Assembly: GCA_027621405.1 (NCBI GenBank)
Contig: JAQCBT010000008.1
Coordinates: 1-64,000, forward strand
DNA: 64,000 bases
Origin: Pseudomonadota bacterium
GTDB taxonomy: Bacteria > Pseudomonadota > Gammaproteobacteria > Pseudomonadales > Pseudohongiellaceae
Direction: 5' to 3'
The number at the start of each line of letters is the position of its first letter. Position 1 is the first letter of the stretch. The translations under genes were made by a program, and so were the position numbers. Shown here in pieces: positions 21,179-31,422 of this stretch. The notes beneath the pieces were generated by a model. It was given only the letters and a program-made list of their open reading frames with translations. It ran no database searches and was not told the DNA's origin.

Positions 21179-22264
21179 GTGATTATATTCCGCAGTTCAC
21201 CAAGGTCCGGACGCCTTTCCCTGTTCCTGCTATTTCTGGCCTGTGCGCTCAATGCCTGTAGCGACGAACTCAATCGCACGCGTCCCTATGTGCTGACAAC
21301 GGCTACCACGGGTGGCACCTATTACCCCGTAGGGGTCGCTATCGCCACCATCGCCCATGCTCAGCTCGCCGAATCCCATGGCATCTCCCTGACCGCCATC
21401 AGTTCCGCCGGCTCACTGGAGAACGTCAAGCTGCTCAGGGATAACCAGGTTCAGTTCGCTATCCTGCAGGGGCCATTCGGCGCCTGGTCATGGGCCGGCG
21501 AAGGCCCGGTCAGCAGCCCCCAGACCCAGATGCGCAGCGTCGGCGCCCTGTGGAAGAACGTCGAACATTTTGTCTTGATGCGCGAGCTAACCAGCAACGG
21601 CGACATGATGGATCTGGAGAACCTGGACGGGCATCGCTACGTGCTGGGAGCACGGAACTCCGGTGCAGAACAGACCGGACGCTTCATCCTGGACACACTG
21701 GGCATCAACTACGAAGAGAAATTTTCCCTTGCCTATATGGGCTACGGCCCCACCTCCAGCGCGATCCAGGACGGCAATATCGTCGGCATGAATATTCCCG
21801 CGGGGGCACCTGTCAGTGCCATAACCCAGGCCTATGCGCTGGTGGGCGAAGACATGACCATCCTCAACTGGACCCAGGAACAACTGGATAAACTCAACTC
21901 CCGCTATGAGCTATGGGACTGGTATGACTTTCCGCCCGGAACCTACCCGAACCAGAACGAACACATTCGTACTATCGCCTCTCCAAACGTATTGGTCACA
22001 CGCATCGATATACCGGAAGAAGCGGTCTACCAAATAACAAAAGTTATATGGGAGAATCTGGCCACCCTGCAGGAGATCCATGGTGCGACCAAAGACATGC
22101 GTCTCGATATCGCCGTGGCCGGGCTGGGCGCGCCACTGCACCCCGGCGCACTGCGCTACTACCGCGAGGTAGGGGTACCGATCCCGGATCGCCTGATTCT
22201 CGAAGAACCCTCGACGGTTGAAACGGGTACAGCCGCTGATACAACGGATGCAGTTGGCCCCTGA
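21179..22264 (+). CDS. TAXI-family TRAP transporter solute-binding lipoprotein
   Basis: GTG start; LTTATTGGTYYPVGVAIA, SAGSLENVKLLRDNQVQFAILQ; ATG of the TRAP permease follows immediately. Confidence 0.9.
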   Translation: MIIFRSSPRSGRLSLFLLFLACALNACSDELNRTRPYVLTTATTGGTYYPVGVAIATIAHAQLAESHGISLTAISSAGSLENVKLLRDNQVQFAILQGPFGAWSWAGEGPVSSPQTQMRSVGALWKNVEHFVLMRELTSNGDMMDLENLDGHRYVLGARNSGAEQTGRFILDTLGINYEEKFSLAYMGYGPTSSAIQDGNIVGMNIPAGAPVSAITQAYALVGEDMTILNWTQEQLDKLNSRYELWDWYDFPPGTYPNQNEHIRTIASPNVLVTRIDIPEEAVYQITKVIWENLATLQEIHGATKDMRLDIAVAGLGAPLHPGALRYYREVGVPIPDRLILEEPSTVETGTAADTTDAVGP

Positions 22265-24294
22265 TGAAGTCTCCTGTTCTCAAATGGGCCGCCTTTTTCT
22301 TCGCCCTCTTTCATATCTACTGCAATGTGTTCGCCAGCATCTCGGAGTTGTGGCTGTCGGCTATCCATTTCGGCGGCTTCTGCGCGATCTGTGCCTTCAT
22401 ACAGAATGAGACCCATGAGTATGCGAAGACATCGGTGCACTACTGGGTCAATGTTGCACTGGCAGTAATTGCCATCGCCACCGCCACTTACCTGATAGTG
22501 TTCGAAAACGCATTGTATGCACGGGAAACGGAATACATCCTCAGCGACTATGTTTTCTCCATTATCGCCATAGGTCTGGCAATCGAGTTCACCCGCCGCA
22601 CCACGGGCTGGTTCATGCCGATACTGATCGTGGTCAGCCTCTCCTATATCCTGTTCCTGGGGCGCTATATCGCAGGCGTGTTTGCCTTTCCCGGGCTCAG
22701 CCTGGAGACGGTGCTGTATCGCAGCTTCTTTACCAGTGAGGGCATGTTTGGCCTGACGGCGAATATCTCCGCCAGCTTCGTGTTCATGTTCATCATCTTC
22801 GGCTCCTTCCTGTTGCGGTCAGGGGCTGGCGATTTCATCGTGCGCCTGGCCCAATGCCTGGCGGGGCGCCTCACCGGCGGCGCTGGCCTGGTGGCTGTCG
22901 TCGGTTGCGGCCTCATGGGCTCGGTGTCGGGTTCGGCAGTAGCGAACACGGTATCCACCGGAGTGATCACCATACCCATGATGCAGCGATCCGGCTTCCA
23001 GCCCCAGTTCTCTGCCGGGGTGGTGGCGGCGGCATCCACCGGCGGTGCCTTGATGCCTCCGGTGATGGGCGCCGGCGCATTCGTACTGGCCAGCTATACC
23101 CAGATTTCCTACCTCACCATCATCGCCGCATCGACCTTGCCGGCGATTCTGTACTTCCTCACGGTGTCCTACTTCGTGCGTATCGAGGCGAAGCGCCTGG
23201 GACTGACACCAACCGCCGCGAAGGACAGCGAGAAGGTATCCGCCGTATTAAAAGAAGGCTGGCATTTCATTATTCCCATGGCGGTGCTGATAGGTTTCCT
23301 GATCGCCGGTCGCACACCCACCACCGCTGCCGCCTTCGCCATCATCAGCGTGATTGCTGCCTCCTGGATATCCAGCAACCCGATGAAACCTGTCGATATA
23401 TTCGACGCGGTAATCGACGGGGTTCGTACCATGGTGTCGACGGCTCTGTTGCTGGTCGCCGTGGGTATCATCATTAACGTGGTAACCACTACCGGTGTTG
23501 GTAATGCGTTTTCCCTCATGATTGTCGAGTGGGCGCAGGGTTCATTGCTGATCACGCTGGTGCTGGTGGCACTGGCCTCCCTGGTTCTCGGTATGGGACT
23601 GCCCGTTACCGCTTCCTATATCGTACTGGCTACGCTCTCCGCTCCACTCATCTTCGACCTGATCAGCCAGTCTGCCCTGCTGACCAGTATCCAGGCCGCC
23701 ATCGAGACCGGCACCCTGCCGCAAAACGTGTCTGCCGCACTGGGTCTCTTCGAAGGCAGCACAGCACAGGCCCTGCAGGAAATGCCATTGGCCATGAAGC
23801 AACTGATTCGCCAGGAAATGCTGGACCCGGCCTTGCGCACCGGCATGCTGCTGAGTGCGCACCTGGTCATCTTCTGGCTGTCACAGGACAGCAATGTGAC
23901 ACCACCAGTATGCCTGGCCTCATTCGCGGCTGCAGGTATCGCCGGTACACACCCAATGCGTACAGGACTTACCAGTTGGAAGGTGGCCAAGGGCCTGTAC
24001 CTGGTACCATTGCTGTTTGCCTATTCGCCCCTTATTTTCGGCACCTGGCCGGAGCGCATCGAAGTCTTCATCTGGTCCTGTATGGGGCTCTACGCCATGG
24101 CAGGCTTGCTGCAGTGGCATCTTGAGAGAAGAATCAATCCACTCATCGCCGGACTCTTGTTACTCAGTGCTGCGCTGCTGATGTGGACGCCCTTCCCGAT
24201 TTATCTGCATCTTTTGGGCGGAGCCATTCTGGCAGGCATCGTGTATTATCAGCACCAGCTACCCCCCAAACCACAGACAGCCACTTCCGGATAA
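22264..24294 (+). CDS. TRAP transporter fused permease (4TM/12TM, DctQM-like)
   Basis: 676-aa multi-TM; GSVSGSAVANTVSTGVITIPMM, GMGLPVTASYIVLATLSAP. Confidence 0.92.
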   Translation: MKSPVLKWAAFFFALFHIYCNVFASISELWLSAIHFGGFCAICAFIQNETHEYAKTSVHYWVNVALAVIAIATATYLIVFENALYARETEYILSDYVFSIIAIGLAIEFTRRTTGWFMPILIVVSLSYILFLGRYIAGVFAFPGLSLETVLYRSFFTSEGMFGLTANISASFVFMFIIFGSFLLRSGAGDFIVRLAQCLAGRLTGGAGLVAVVGCGLMGSVSGSAVANTVSTGVITIPMMQRSGFQPQFSAGVVAAASTGGALMPPVMGAGAFVLASYTQISYLTIIAASTLPAILYFLTVSYFVRIEAKRLGLTPTAAKDSEKVSAVLKEGWHFIIPMAVLIGFLIAGRTPTTAAAFAIISVIAASWISSNPMKPVDIFDAVIDGVRTMVSTALLLVAVGIIINVVTTTGVGNAFSLMIVEWAQGSLLITLVLVALASLVLGMGLPVTASYIVLATLSAPLIFDLISQSALLTSIQAAIETGTLPQNVSAALGLFEGSTAQALQEMPLAMKQLIRQEMLDPALRTGMLLSAHLVIFWLSQDSNVTPPVCLASFAAAGIAGTHPMRTGLTSWKVAKGLYLVPLLFAYSPLIFGTWPERIEVFIWSCMGLYAMAGLLQWHLERRINPLIAGLLLLSAALLMWTPFPIYLHLLGGAILAGIVYYQHQLPPKPQTATSG

Positions 24295-24297
24295 GCA

Positions 24298-25302
24298 ATG
24301 AGCGATCATACCGCCCGCCAGTTCCATCTGGTCAATCGACCAGAAGCCATGCCACAGCACAGCGACTTCGCCCTGGTAGAGGTCGAACTTCCTGATCCAC
24401 AAGCCGGCGAGGTCCTGGTCAAGAATCTCTATATGTCCGTCGACCCCTATATGCGCGGCCGCATGCGTGAGCAGGGTGTCTATGCGGCGCCGTATGAGTT
24501 GAACAAACCCATGTATGGAGGCGCCATCGGCGAGGTGGTGGAGAGTGCGGACGATAGCCTGCAAGTCGGGGATATCGTCCTCAACCAGGCTGCCTGGCAG
24601 GACAGGTTTGTCGCCCCGGCAGGGCAGTTGCAGAAGCTGGAGCCCTTCGACAGAGACCGCCTGTCACTCTACCTCGGCACCCTGGGTATGCCCGGCATGA
24701 CAGCCTATGTGGGTTTGCTTCGATTCGGCGAACCGAAACCGGGGGAAACGGTTTTTGTCTCTGCCGCATCCGGTGCCGTTGGAGCCAATGTCTGCCAGAT
24801 AGCCAGGCTCAAGGGCTGTCGCGTGGTCGGCAGCGTGGGCAGCGACGAGAAGGCGCAATGGCTGCTAGACGAATGCGGGGTCGATGCCGTGATCAATTAC
24901 AAGACCTGTGGCGACCTGACTGCCGCATTGGCAGCCGTGGCCCCCGATGGCGTCGATATCTACTTCGAAAACGTGGGTGGCGAGCACCTGCAGGCAGCAT
25001 TGAACTGCATGAACCCTTTTGGGCGTATAGCTGCCTGCGGCATGATCGGTGGCTATAACAGCCCGCAACCGGGCCCCAATAACCTGATGCTGATCGTCGG
25101 CAAGAAGATACGCATCAATGGCTTCATTGTCTGGGACCACCGCGACATGCATGCGGACTTCCTCAGGGACATGACTGCCTGGATCAGTGAAGGGCAAGTA
25201 CACTGCAGGGAAACTGTAGTCGACGGACTCGAGAACGCTGTGGATGCCTTCCTCGCCCTGTTCTCAGGCGAAAACTTTGGCAAAATGATCGTCAAATTGT
25301 AG
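24298..25302 (+). CDS. NADP-dependent MDR-family oxidoreductase (CurA/leukotriene B4 dehydrogenase-like)
   Basis: YMSVDPYMRGRM, GMPGMTAYVGLL, VSAASGAVGANVCQIARLKGCRVVGS, YFENVGGEHLQAAL. Confidence 0.92.
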   Translation: MSDHTARQFHLVNRPEAMPQHSDFALVEVELPDPQAGEVLVKNLYMSVDPYMRGRMREQGVYAAPYELNKPMYGGAIGEVVESADDSLQVGDIVLNQAAWQDRFVAPAGQLQKLEPFDRDRLSLYLGTLGMPGMTAYVGLLRFGEPKPGETVFVSAASGAVGANVCQIARLKGCRVVGSVGSDEKAQWLLDECGVDAVINYKTCGDLTAALAAVAPDGVDIYFENVGGEHLQAALNCMNPFGRIAACGMIGGYNSPQPGPNNLMLIVGKKIRINGFIVWDHRDMHADFLRDMTAWISEGQVHCRETVVDGLENAVDAFLALFSGENFGKMIVKL

Positions 25303-25373
25303 AGTGTATAGTGCGAATCGGGGATGCAGTCCGCCGAGTAGAGCACTGACAGACACGAAGTAGTCCACAATTC

Positions 25374-26321
25374 ATGCTGATATCAATCCTGTTAATGGCC
25401 GCCGGGCTTCTTGTGCTCGGGATTGGCGCTGAACTGCTGGTAGGCGGAAGCAGCCGCCTCGCAATGCGACTGGGTATATCGCCGCTTGTAATCGGGCTCA
25501 CCATAGTCGCCTTCGGCACCAGCGCACCCGAACTGGCTGTCAGCATTCTCTCTGCCCTTCGCGACCACTCTGAATTGGCGCTGGGTAATGTCATCGGCTC
25601 CAACATCGCCAATATCGGCCTGATCCTCGGCATCACTGCGTTCCTCTGCCCGATCAAGGTACAGATCGATCTCATCAAGGAAGAGATCCCATTTCTCATC
25701 GCTGTCAGTATCGCGCTCGGAGTCATGCTGTGGGATGGGCGGCTTGGGCTCGTCGACGGCGGTCTGCTGATTAGCGGCCTGCTTGGCTACCTGGGTTTCA
25801 GTTACTGGCAAGGGCAGACAACAGAAGTGGAAGACCTGGCACTGCAACCCGTGGTGCCAAAAGAATCGACTGGCGAGGTCTATGTCCACTTGATCATGAT
25901 TATCGCCGGACTTGGCCTGTTAATTTTCGGCAGCGACTTCTTCGTGGACAATGCCGTGGAACTCGCCCGGCTTTTGGGAGTCAACGAGGCCGTAATCGGC
26001 TTAACCCTGGTGGCCGTTGGCACCAGCGTACCGGAACTGGCCACATCGGCGCTTGCAGCGATACGCGGTCAAACCGACATCGCGGTCGGTAATGTGATCG
26101 GGTCCAATCTCTTCAATATTTTGAGTGTACTGGGGCTTACAGCCGTTATCAGCCCGATCACCAGCAGCCCGTACTTCATCAACGACTATGTGGTAATGCT
26201 GGTGTTTAGCTTGCTGCTACTTCCCCTTGCGAAAAGCGATCTAATCCTTAGTCGCAGGGAAGGCTTGATGCTGCTTGCTGCCTATGCTGCCTACATCACT
26301 TACGTAGGAATCACAGCCTGA
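25374..26321 (+). CDS. Calcium/sodium antiporter (YrbG-like)
   Basis: Duplicated alpha motifs: VAFGTSAPELAVSI...GNVIGSNIANIGLIL and VAVGTSVPELATSA...GNVIGSNLFNILSVL. Confidence 0.93.
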   Translation: MLISILLMAAGLLVLGIGAELLVGGSSRLAMRLGISPLVIGLTIVAFGTSAPELAVSILSALRDHSELALGNVIGSNIANIGLILGITAFLCPIKVQIDLIKEEIPFLIAVSIALGVMLWDGRLGLVDGGLLISGLLGYLGFSYWQGQTTEVEDLALQPVVPKESTGEVYVHLIMIIAGLGLLIFGSDFFVDNAVELARLLGVNEAVIGLTLVAVGTSVPELATSALAAIRGQTDIAVGNVIGSNLFNILSVLGLTAVISPITSSPYFINDYVVMLVFSLLLLPLAKSDLILSRREGLMLLAAYAAYITYVGITA

Positions 26322-26329
26322 GGTGAAGC

Positions 26330-28411
26330 TCAAAACTGATGAATCTTGTCCAGGCGATCGAAGCCATTGCTGCGTCCAGGGCTCTTGCCGTCGGCAATCA
26401 GATCGTCATCCAGGGTTGGCCATACATTGTCCGGGGCAATTGGCTCCCGGCCACTGACCTGCCCTTTCAGGAATCGATTCTCCTCCGCAAGCTGTTCGTT
26501 CTTCGCCATCAGGGTCTTGATGGAGGTCTGTGATTCCATGATGATCTGCTGTGATTGCACCGTTGTCTCCTGGAACTGCTTGATGGAGCGGGTGTATTCG
26601 GCATTCGTCTCTGAGTGTTCCTTGATGGTTGCACGGGCCTTGCCCAAAAAATTTTCGTTTTCCCTGAGCGCCTTCACCGCGTCATCGTAGAGCTCCCGAT
26701 ACTTGCTCTCTGCTTCCAGTGCCGCCTGGTATTTCTGTTCGGCAGCCTTCATTCGATCCTGGTAATGATCATTTAGCTTCACCGAGGATTCCAGCTCTTC
26801 GCTGAGCTTCTCTGTCATCCGCTTCGCTTCAAGGGTAGTGGCAACCGACTCCTTGTTCAGTCGAATGCATTCCTTCTGGATAAGCGTAGAGTTGTCGATG
26901 TTGGTGCGCATGGAATCCAGGCTCTCATTGGCTTCGGCATTGGTTCGCTGCGAAGTGGAAATGAGACCCTTCATTTCATCCTTGATGGCACGCATGCTGT
27001 CCATATATTCATTGATCCTGACAATGCTGTCCTGGGCATCGCCATTGATCTGCACGGAGTTTTCCAACACAGCCTGGGTCTTGTCACGGGTATCGCGGCA
27101 AGAACTCACGAGCTCCAGCAGATCGCCGCGGGTAGCCTCGCTCTCGGTGAGAACCTGTGACAACTCAGCGTTCAGCTTGCTGTTCGCGTTCTGCTGGTCG
27201 ATCGCACTGTCCTGCAGCTTCGTCATTGATTCAATGAGGGTTTTACTTTCCCGATTATTCTCAGAAACTTCCTTCAGAATCCTGTCGACCTGCATCTTGC
27301 CCTGACGGGTTTCGGCCAGCGCGACACTGAGTTTCTCCAGCGCATCCTTGATGGAGGATTCATTCTGTTTCTGGGTTTCCACCGACTGATCGCGCACCTC
27401 GCGGCATTCGCTGGTGAGTACGATCAACTCTTCCCGCTGTTGCCGGTTGCGTTGCAGACTATGTTGAAGATCCAGATTCAGGGACTGGTTTTCTTTCTGC
27501 CTGGCAGTCACTCGTTGCAAGGATTCTTCCATACGCGAAATCAGATCCCGCGATTCTTCGTTGCTGGTTCTGACATCGCCTAGCACACGCTCAGTGTGCT
27601 GGCGGGACTCTGCAGCCTCTTTGGCAACCTGACGGCAGTCGTTAAGTATCTGATTCGAATTCTGTATCTGCTCCCGATTGGTTTCCAGATCTTCCCCAAG
27701 TTGCTGACCCAGTGTCTCCAACTGGCGCTGCAGGACATCGGATTCCTCATTGCTGCGTTTGCACAGCTCTACCGCCTGCTGGACTTGGGAAACCTGGCTC
27801 TGTACTTCATGTTTGGTTTCGGAGAGTTCTTCCAGTAGTTGTCTGGATTTCACGTTCGTGGAATGGGAGCGGTCTGTTGCCGAATCCATTTTCTGCAGTG
27901 CGAGGCTCGATTCTTCAATACCCCTTGCCAACTCCTCTGCCAGTTTCTCACAGCGTTCGTTGACCTCGTTGCTGCGCTCCTGGGCATCAATCAATGATCG
28001 TTGCAGGCGTTGATTCTGGTCGATAACATGCTGGGCATCGTAGGTGATTTCGTAGCACTTGTTGGTCGCGTTCTCACTGACGATATTTAGCCCGTGAATA
28101 TCCTGCTGAATCTGCTCGCTGCGCTGGTTCAGCTCAGCGGCGCGCTTGACCAGGTTGCGCAGCTCACGCTCGACCTCTTCCTTCTTCTCAAACTGTTCCA
28201 GTAATTCCAGCAATTTCTTCTGCTGCGGTTCGCTGAGCAAGTTTGTTGCTGTCCGCCCCTTGGTCCTGGCCAGCTTCTGTTCCAGCGCCTGGATGTGGCG
28301 TTTTAATTGCTCCTTATCCAGGTCGGCCAGCCGGTCGCCGGAATCAATCAGGGTCTCTTGCTGGGCTTGCAATTCTGGCGCTTGCGCAGTCATGGGCGTA
28401 ATTCCTTCCAT
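26330..28411 (-). CDS. Large coiled-coil protein of unknown function
   Basis: 693 aa, almost entirely helical E/Q/R/S-rich, with internal repeats around SECREVRDQ / SSCRDTRDK. Confidence 0.8.
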   Translation of the reverse strand: MEGITPMTAQAPELQAQQETLIDSGDRLADLDKEQLKRHIQALEQKLARTKGRTATNLLSEPQQKKLLELLEQFEKKEEVERELRNLVKRAAELNQRSEQIQQDIHGLNIVSENATNKCYEITYDAQHVIDQNQRLQRSLIDAQERSNEVNERCEKLAEELARGIEESSLALQKMDSATDRSHSTNVKSRQLLEELSETKHEVQSQVSQVQQAVELCKRSNEESDVLQRQLETLGQQLGEDLETNREQIQNSNQILNDCRQVAKEAAESRQHTERVLGDVRTSNEESRDLISRMEESLQRVTARQKENQSLNLDLQHSLQRNRQQREELIVLTSECREVRDQSVETQKQNESSIKDALEKLSVALAETRQGKMQVDRILKEVSENNRESKTLIESMTKLQDSAIDQQNANSKLNAELSQVLTESEATRGDLLELVSSCRDTRDKTQAVLENSVQINGDAQDSIVRINEYMDSMRAIKDEMKGLISTSQRTNAEANESLDSMRTNIDNSTLIQKECIRLNKESVATTLEAKRMTEKLSEELESSVKLNDHYQDRMKAAEQKYQAALEAESKYRELYDDAVKALRENENFLGKARATIKEHSETNAEYTRSIKQFQETTVQSQQIIMESQTSIKTLMAKNEQLAEENRFLKGQVSGREPIAPDNVWPTLDDDLIADGKSPGRSNGFDRLDKIHQF

Positions 28412-28590
28412 TTACAGACGCCAATCGCAGGGGCGATCAGGCTTGTCCAAGTGTTCGCGATAGTCGCGGGTCTTGTTTAGGTCTAGTACGTTTTGGAAAG
28501 ATGCGCCATAAAAATGACGAGTTTTTGGAAATTTTAAGGCAATGATTTGACGGAGTTTGTTGTGACACCCCGTGAACGCATGCGTTCAAG

Positions 28591-28962
28591 CTATTCCAGG
28601 TCTTCCAAGACCTGCTTGTGGCCAAGGTAGTTATTACCGGACAGGGACTGGAAGAAACCTGTAGTGGCGAGACGATCCATTATCAGACCCTTGACCACTG
28701 ACGGGTCAAGCTGCGCCAGGGCCGCGGCGGTCAACAGGGAAACCGGCACAACCGACAGGGTATTGCTGGTGCCAAACAGGCTGGCATGGAGCCCGGTCTC
28801 CGCAGGCAGGCCAGCCATCAGCGCGCAGTCCAGGGCCTGGGGAATCAGCATGATGGCCACGATGATCGCCGCCAGCATATCGTCGGCCAGTTCGCTCCCG
28901 CTGTAGCGTGGCGCCCAATGCAATTTGGGAAGGTAGCAACCAAAGGAGGTTCGGTCTCTCAA
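28591..28962 (-). pseudogene. SulP-family anion transporter remnant (N-terminus joined to C-terminal end, middle deleted)
   Basis: YLPKLHWAPRYSGSELADDMLAAIIVAIMLIPQALDCALMAGLPAETGLHAS resembles the SulP N-terminus; IMDRLATTGFFQSLSGNNYLGHKQVLEDLE resembles the end of the STAS domain. Confidence 0.75.
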
Positions 28963-29018
28963 TGGGCGTTTTCCTGTTCTTGCCTGTTGTTTCTGTCAGG
29001 AGCTCGTGAGGTACGCGC

Positions 29019-29555
29019 TTATACCAGGTGCTGCCGCGAATGCTTTCTCCTTGTTACGAGATGAGTGCACTTCACACAGCCGAATACACAGGCCTCACTC
29101 AATATCAGCAGCAGCATAGCAATGGCCGCACCCCATTGTAAGGCGAGAGCGTCCAGCGGCACGGTATAAGTGTATTGCTCGCGGGTTTCATCCAGCAGCT
29201 CTGCATCGGCCGCTACCAGGACGTGCCACGCGGCCTCAGCCAGGTTACCCTGCATGATCTGCTGCTCTGCACTAAAGCGGCGGTAACGATCCACAATTGT
29301 CTGCACACTCGCGGCATCACTCTGGAACACTTGGTCGCCGCTCTCCCTGTAGTAGCTCACCAGGGCATCGAGACTGCCACCGAACATGACATCGGCAGTA
29401 TGCTGAAACCCTGCGATGTTGGCACTGACCTCCCGGTAGTGTGCATCAACCCGCAGGCGATACTGATCTACGAAGGCTGGCACCTGAATACCCAATAGCA
29501 GACCGAGCCCGAAAATCAGAAAGCGCGATGAAGCCCTGAGAAATGCAATAATCAT
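29019..29555 (-). CDS. DUF2937-like membrane protein
   Basis: RFLIFGLGLLLGIQVPAFVDQYRLRVDAHYREVSANIAGFQHTAD pattern; terminal TM helix. Confidence 0.7.
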   Translation of the reverse strand: MIIAFLRASSRFLIFGLGLLLGIQVPAFVDQYRLRVDAHYREVSANIAGFQHTADVMFGGSLDALVSYYRESGDQVFQSDAASVQTIVDRYRRFSAEQQIMQGNLAEAAWHVLVAADAELLDETREQYTYTVPLDALALQWGAAIAMLLLILSEACVFGCVKCTHLVTRRKHSRQHLV

Positions 29556-29621
29556 CAGCAGATTAGACCACAGATTCTGAACTACAGTTCACATGCCTGA
29601 TTGAGGCGGTAAATTCGGGAG

Positions 29622-30680
29622 CTAGCCCTGGGCGAGCAGGTTCCTGAGATCGATGATGGCCGCATTGGCACGGGAAACATAGTTGGCCATGGTGAGGGAA
29701 TGATTGGCAAATATGCCGAAACCGGAACCATTCAGAATCACGGGGAAGAATACAGTGCGCTGGCTCGCCTCCAGTTCCCGGATGATCTGGCGCAGGCTGG
29801 CAGTTGCGTTCTTGTCCTCCAGCACCTGTTCGAAATCAACTTCCACGGCCCGCAGGAAATGCATCAGGGCCCATGTGGCGCCACGTGCCTCATAGAATAC
29901 ATCATCGATCTGCAACCAGGGCGTGCGCACAGACAGCTCGGATGCGGCCGGTGTCGACTGTGCAGCACCACCGCTGCCCGCGGTATCGGTATTGATGCGC
30001 TGCTGGCCAACGCTGGCACTGAGGCGTTGGGACAGGCTGCCTAGCCGCGATTCCACATTTACCAGCCAGGCCGCCAGGTTATCGGCCCGGGCAAAGAACT
30101 GGGCATCGGAATTCTGTGGATCGGCGATCCGCAGCAGATAGGAATCCACTCTTCTTATGGCTTCCCTGTACTCGGACTCCGTGGGCGGAAACAACCAGCT
30201 GTCATTATCAAAATGGAAGTTGGGCTCAGCGACGATCAGGTCCGGATCCTCGGTGGACTGGGACTGTGATCGGCTGAAGCTTTCCCGGAAAGCCCTGGAC
30301 AGATCACGCACCTGGACCAGCGCACCGAACTCCCAGTTAGGGACGTTGTCCAGATAGAAGCCGGGAGGCAATACGTCATTGGTGAGATAACCACCCGGTT
30401 TTTCCAGCAAGGTTTCCGCCACCCGAATCAGCGCGGCAGTGGTGGCACTTCCTACCACATAGCTGTGGCCGGATGCCGCGAGTTTTTCATTGGCATTCAC
30501 TCGCACATCGAAGGCTTCGGGCTCGGCGCTCCAATAGATACCGATAATAACGATGAAGATGAGCAGTATTCCCAGGATAGTAAATAGAACCCGACTCCAG
30601 TGAATGCCATCGTTGTCATCCGCCCCTGCCGGATCATGAGGTTCGGTTTCGTCCTGATCTCGCTTGCCGAAGATCGACAT
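29622..30680 (-). CDS. DUF2333-like membrane-anchored protein
   Basis: Single N-terminal TM; GYLTNDVLPPGFYLDNVPNWEFGALVQVRDLSRAFR. Confidence 0.8.
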   Translation of the reverse strand: MSIFGKRDQDETEPHDPAGADDNDGIHWSRVLFTILGILLIFIVIIGIYWSAEPEAFDVRVNANEKLAASGHSYVVGSATTAALIRVAETLLEKPGGYLTNDVLPPGFYLDNVPNWEFGALVQVRDLSRAFRESFSRSQSQSTEDPDLIVAEPNFHFDNDSWLFPPTESEYREAIRRVDSYLLRIADPQNSDAQFFARADNLAAWLVNVESRLGSLSQRLSASVGQQRINTDTAGSGGAAQSTPAASELSVRTPWLQIDDVFYEARGATWALMHFLRAVEVDFEQVLEDKNATASLRQIIRELEASQRTVFFPVILNGSGFGIFANHSLTMANYVSRANAAIIDLRNLLAQG

Positions 30681-31393
30681 CAGCTTTCCTGGTCAGGCAG
30701 GCGTAGACGCACGCTGCCCCTGTTGGCCAGTTCGATATTGCCTCGCAAGCGATAGCCATCGACCGCCTCTCGCATCACGCTGAACATCCAGCGTGCCAGC
30801 TCATCATTCGGCGCGGTGATCAGAAAGAAGGCGTTGTGCTCCCGCGCCTGCTCGGCGATGGAAACCAGCTTGGACTGGGCGGTTTCGCTGCGTCCTGCCA
30901 GTTCCCCGGCATCAAAATTGAAAAACAGGTCACCGGATTCTCTTTCCGTCTGCAACAGCTCCGCGGCAGCGGCGATCTGGGGGTGTTGCTCGTCTACGAA
31001 CCGAGCGCGATCGAGGAGAATCTCCGCCTCCTCAAACAGGCCCTGGCGACTGGCCTCTTCCGCCAGTTCAATATAGCGAAGCACAATGTCTTCCAGGCCC
31101 TGCAGGGCAATTTCATTATCGGGATCGTAGGCCAGGGCACGCTTGAAACGGGCATGGGCATTGTCATCCACCGGAGTGAGCAGGCGATCCGCATCCAGTG
31201 CCTGCAAGGCTGCGAACAGCAGGTCGGCCAGTTCCCTCTGGGTTATAGACGAGCCGGAAGGTGAATACACTTGCGCGGTGGAAAGCGCACGGATCTGAAT
31301 GCCTGCGTCGTCGGCGGCAGGAGATTCGGTAACCGGTTGTTCACTGGCGCAGGCGACCAGTAACAAGGGGGCTATGATTAAAAGTCGTCGCAT
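30680..31393 (-). CDS. Hypothetical lipoprotein with helical repeats
   Basis: Lipobox LLLVAC; TPR-like helices; start codon adjoins DUF2333 gene. Confidence 0.7.
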   Translation of the reverse strand: MRRLLIIAPLLLVACASEQPVTESPAADDAGIQIRALSTAQVYSPSGSSITQRELADLLFAALQALDADRLLTPVDDNAHARFKRALAYDPDNEIALQGLEDIVLRYIELAEEASRQGLFEEAEILLDRARFVDEQHPQIAAAAELLQTERESGDLFFNFDAGELAGRSETAQSKLVSIAEQAREHNAFFLITAPNDELARWMFSVMREAVDGYRLRGNIELANRGSVRLRLPDQES

Positions 31394-31422
31394 GGGTGCT
31401 GGGGCAGGACCCCGGTCAAGGC

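Noticed and set aside
21179-24294. TRAP solute-binding protein plus fused permease
   Set aside because: Ordinary TAXI-type TRAP transporter arrangement.
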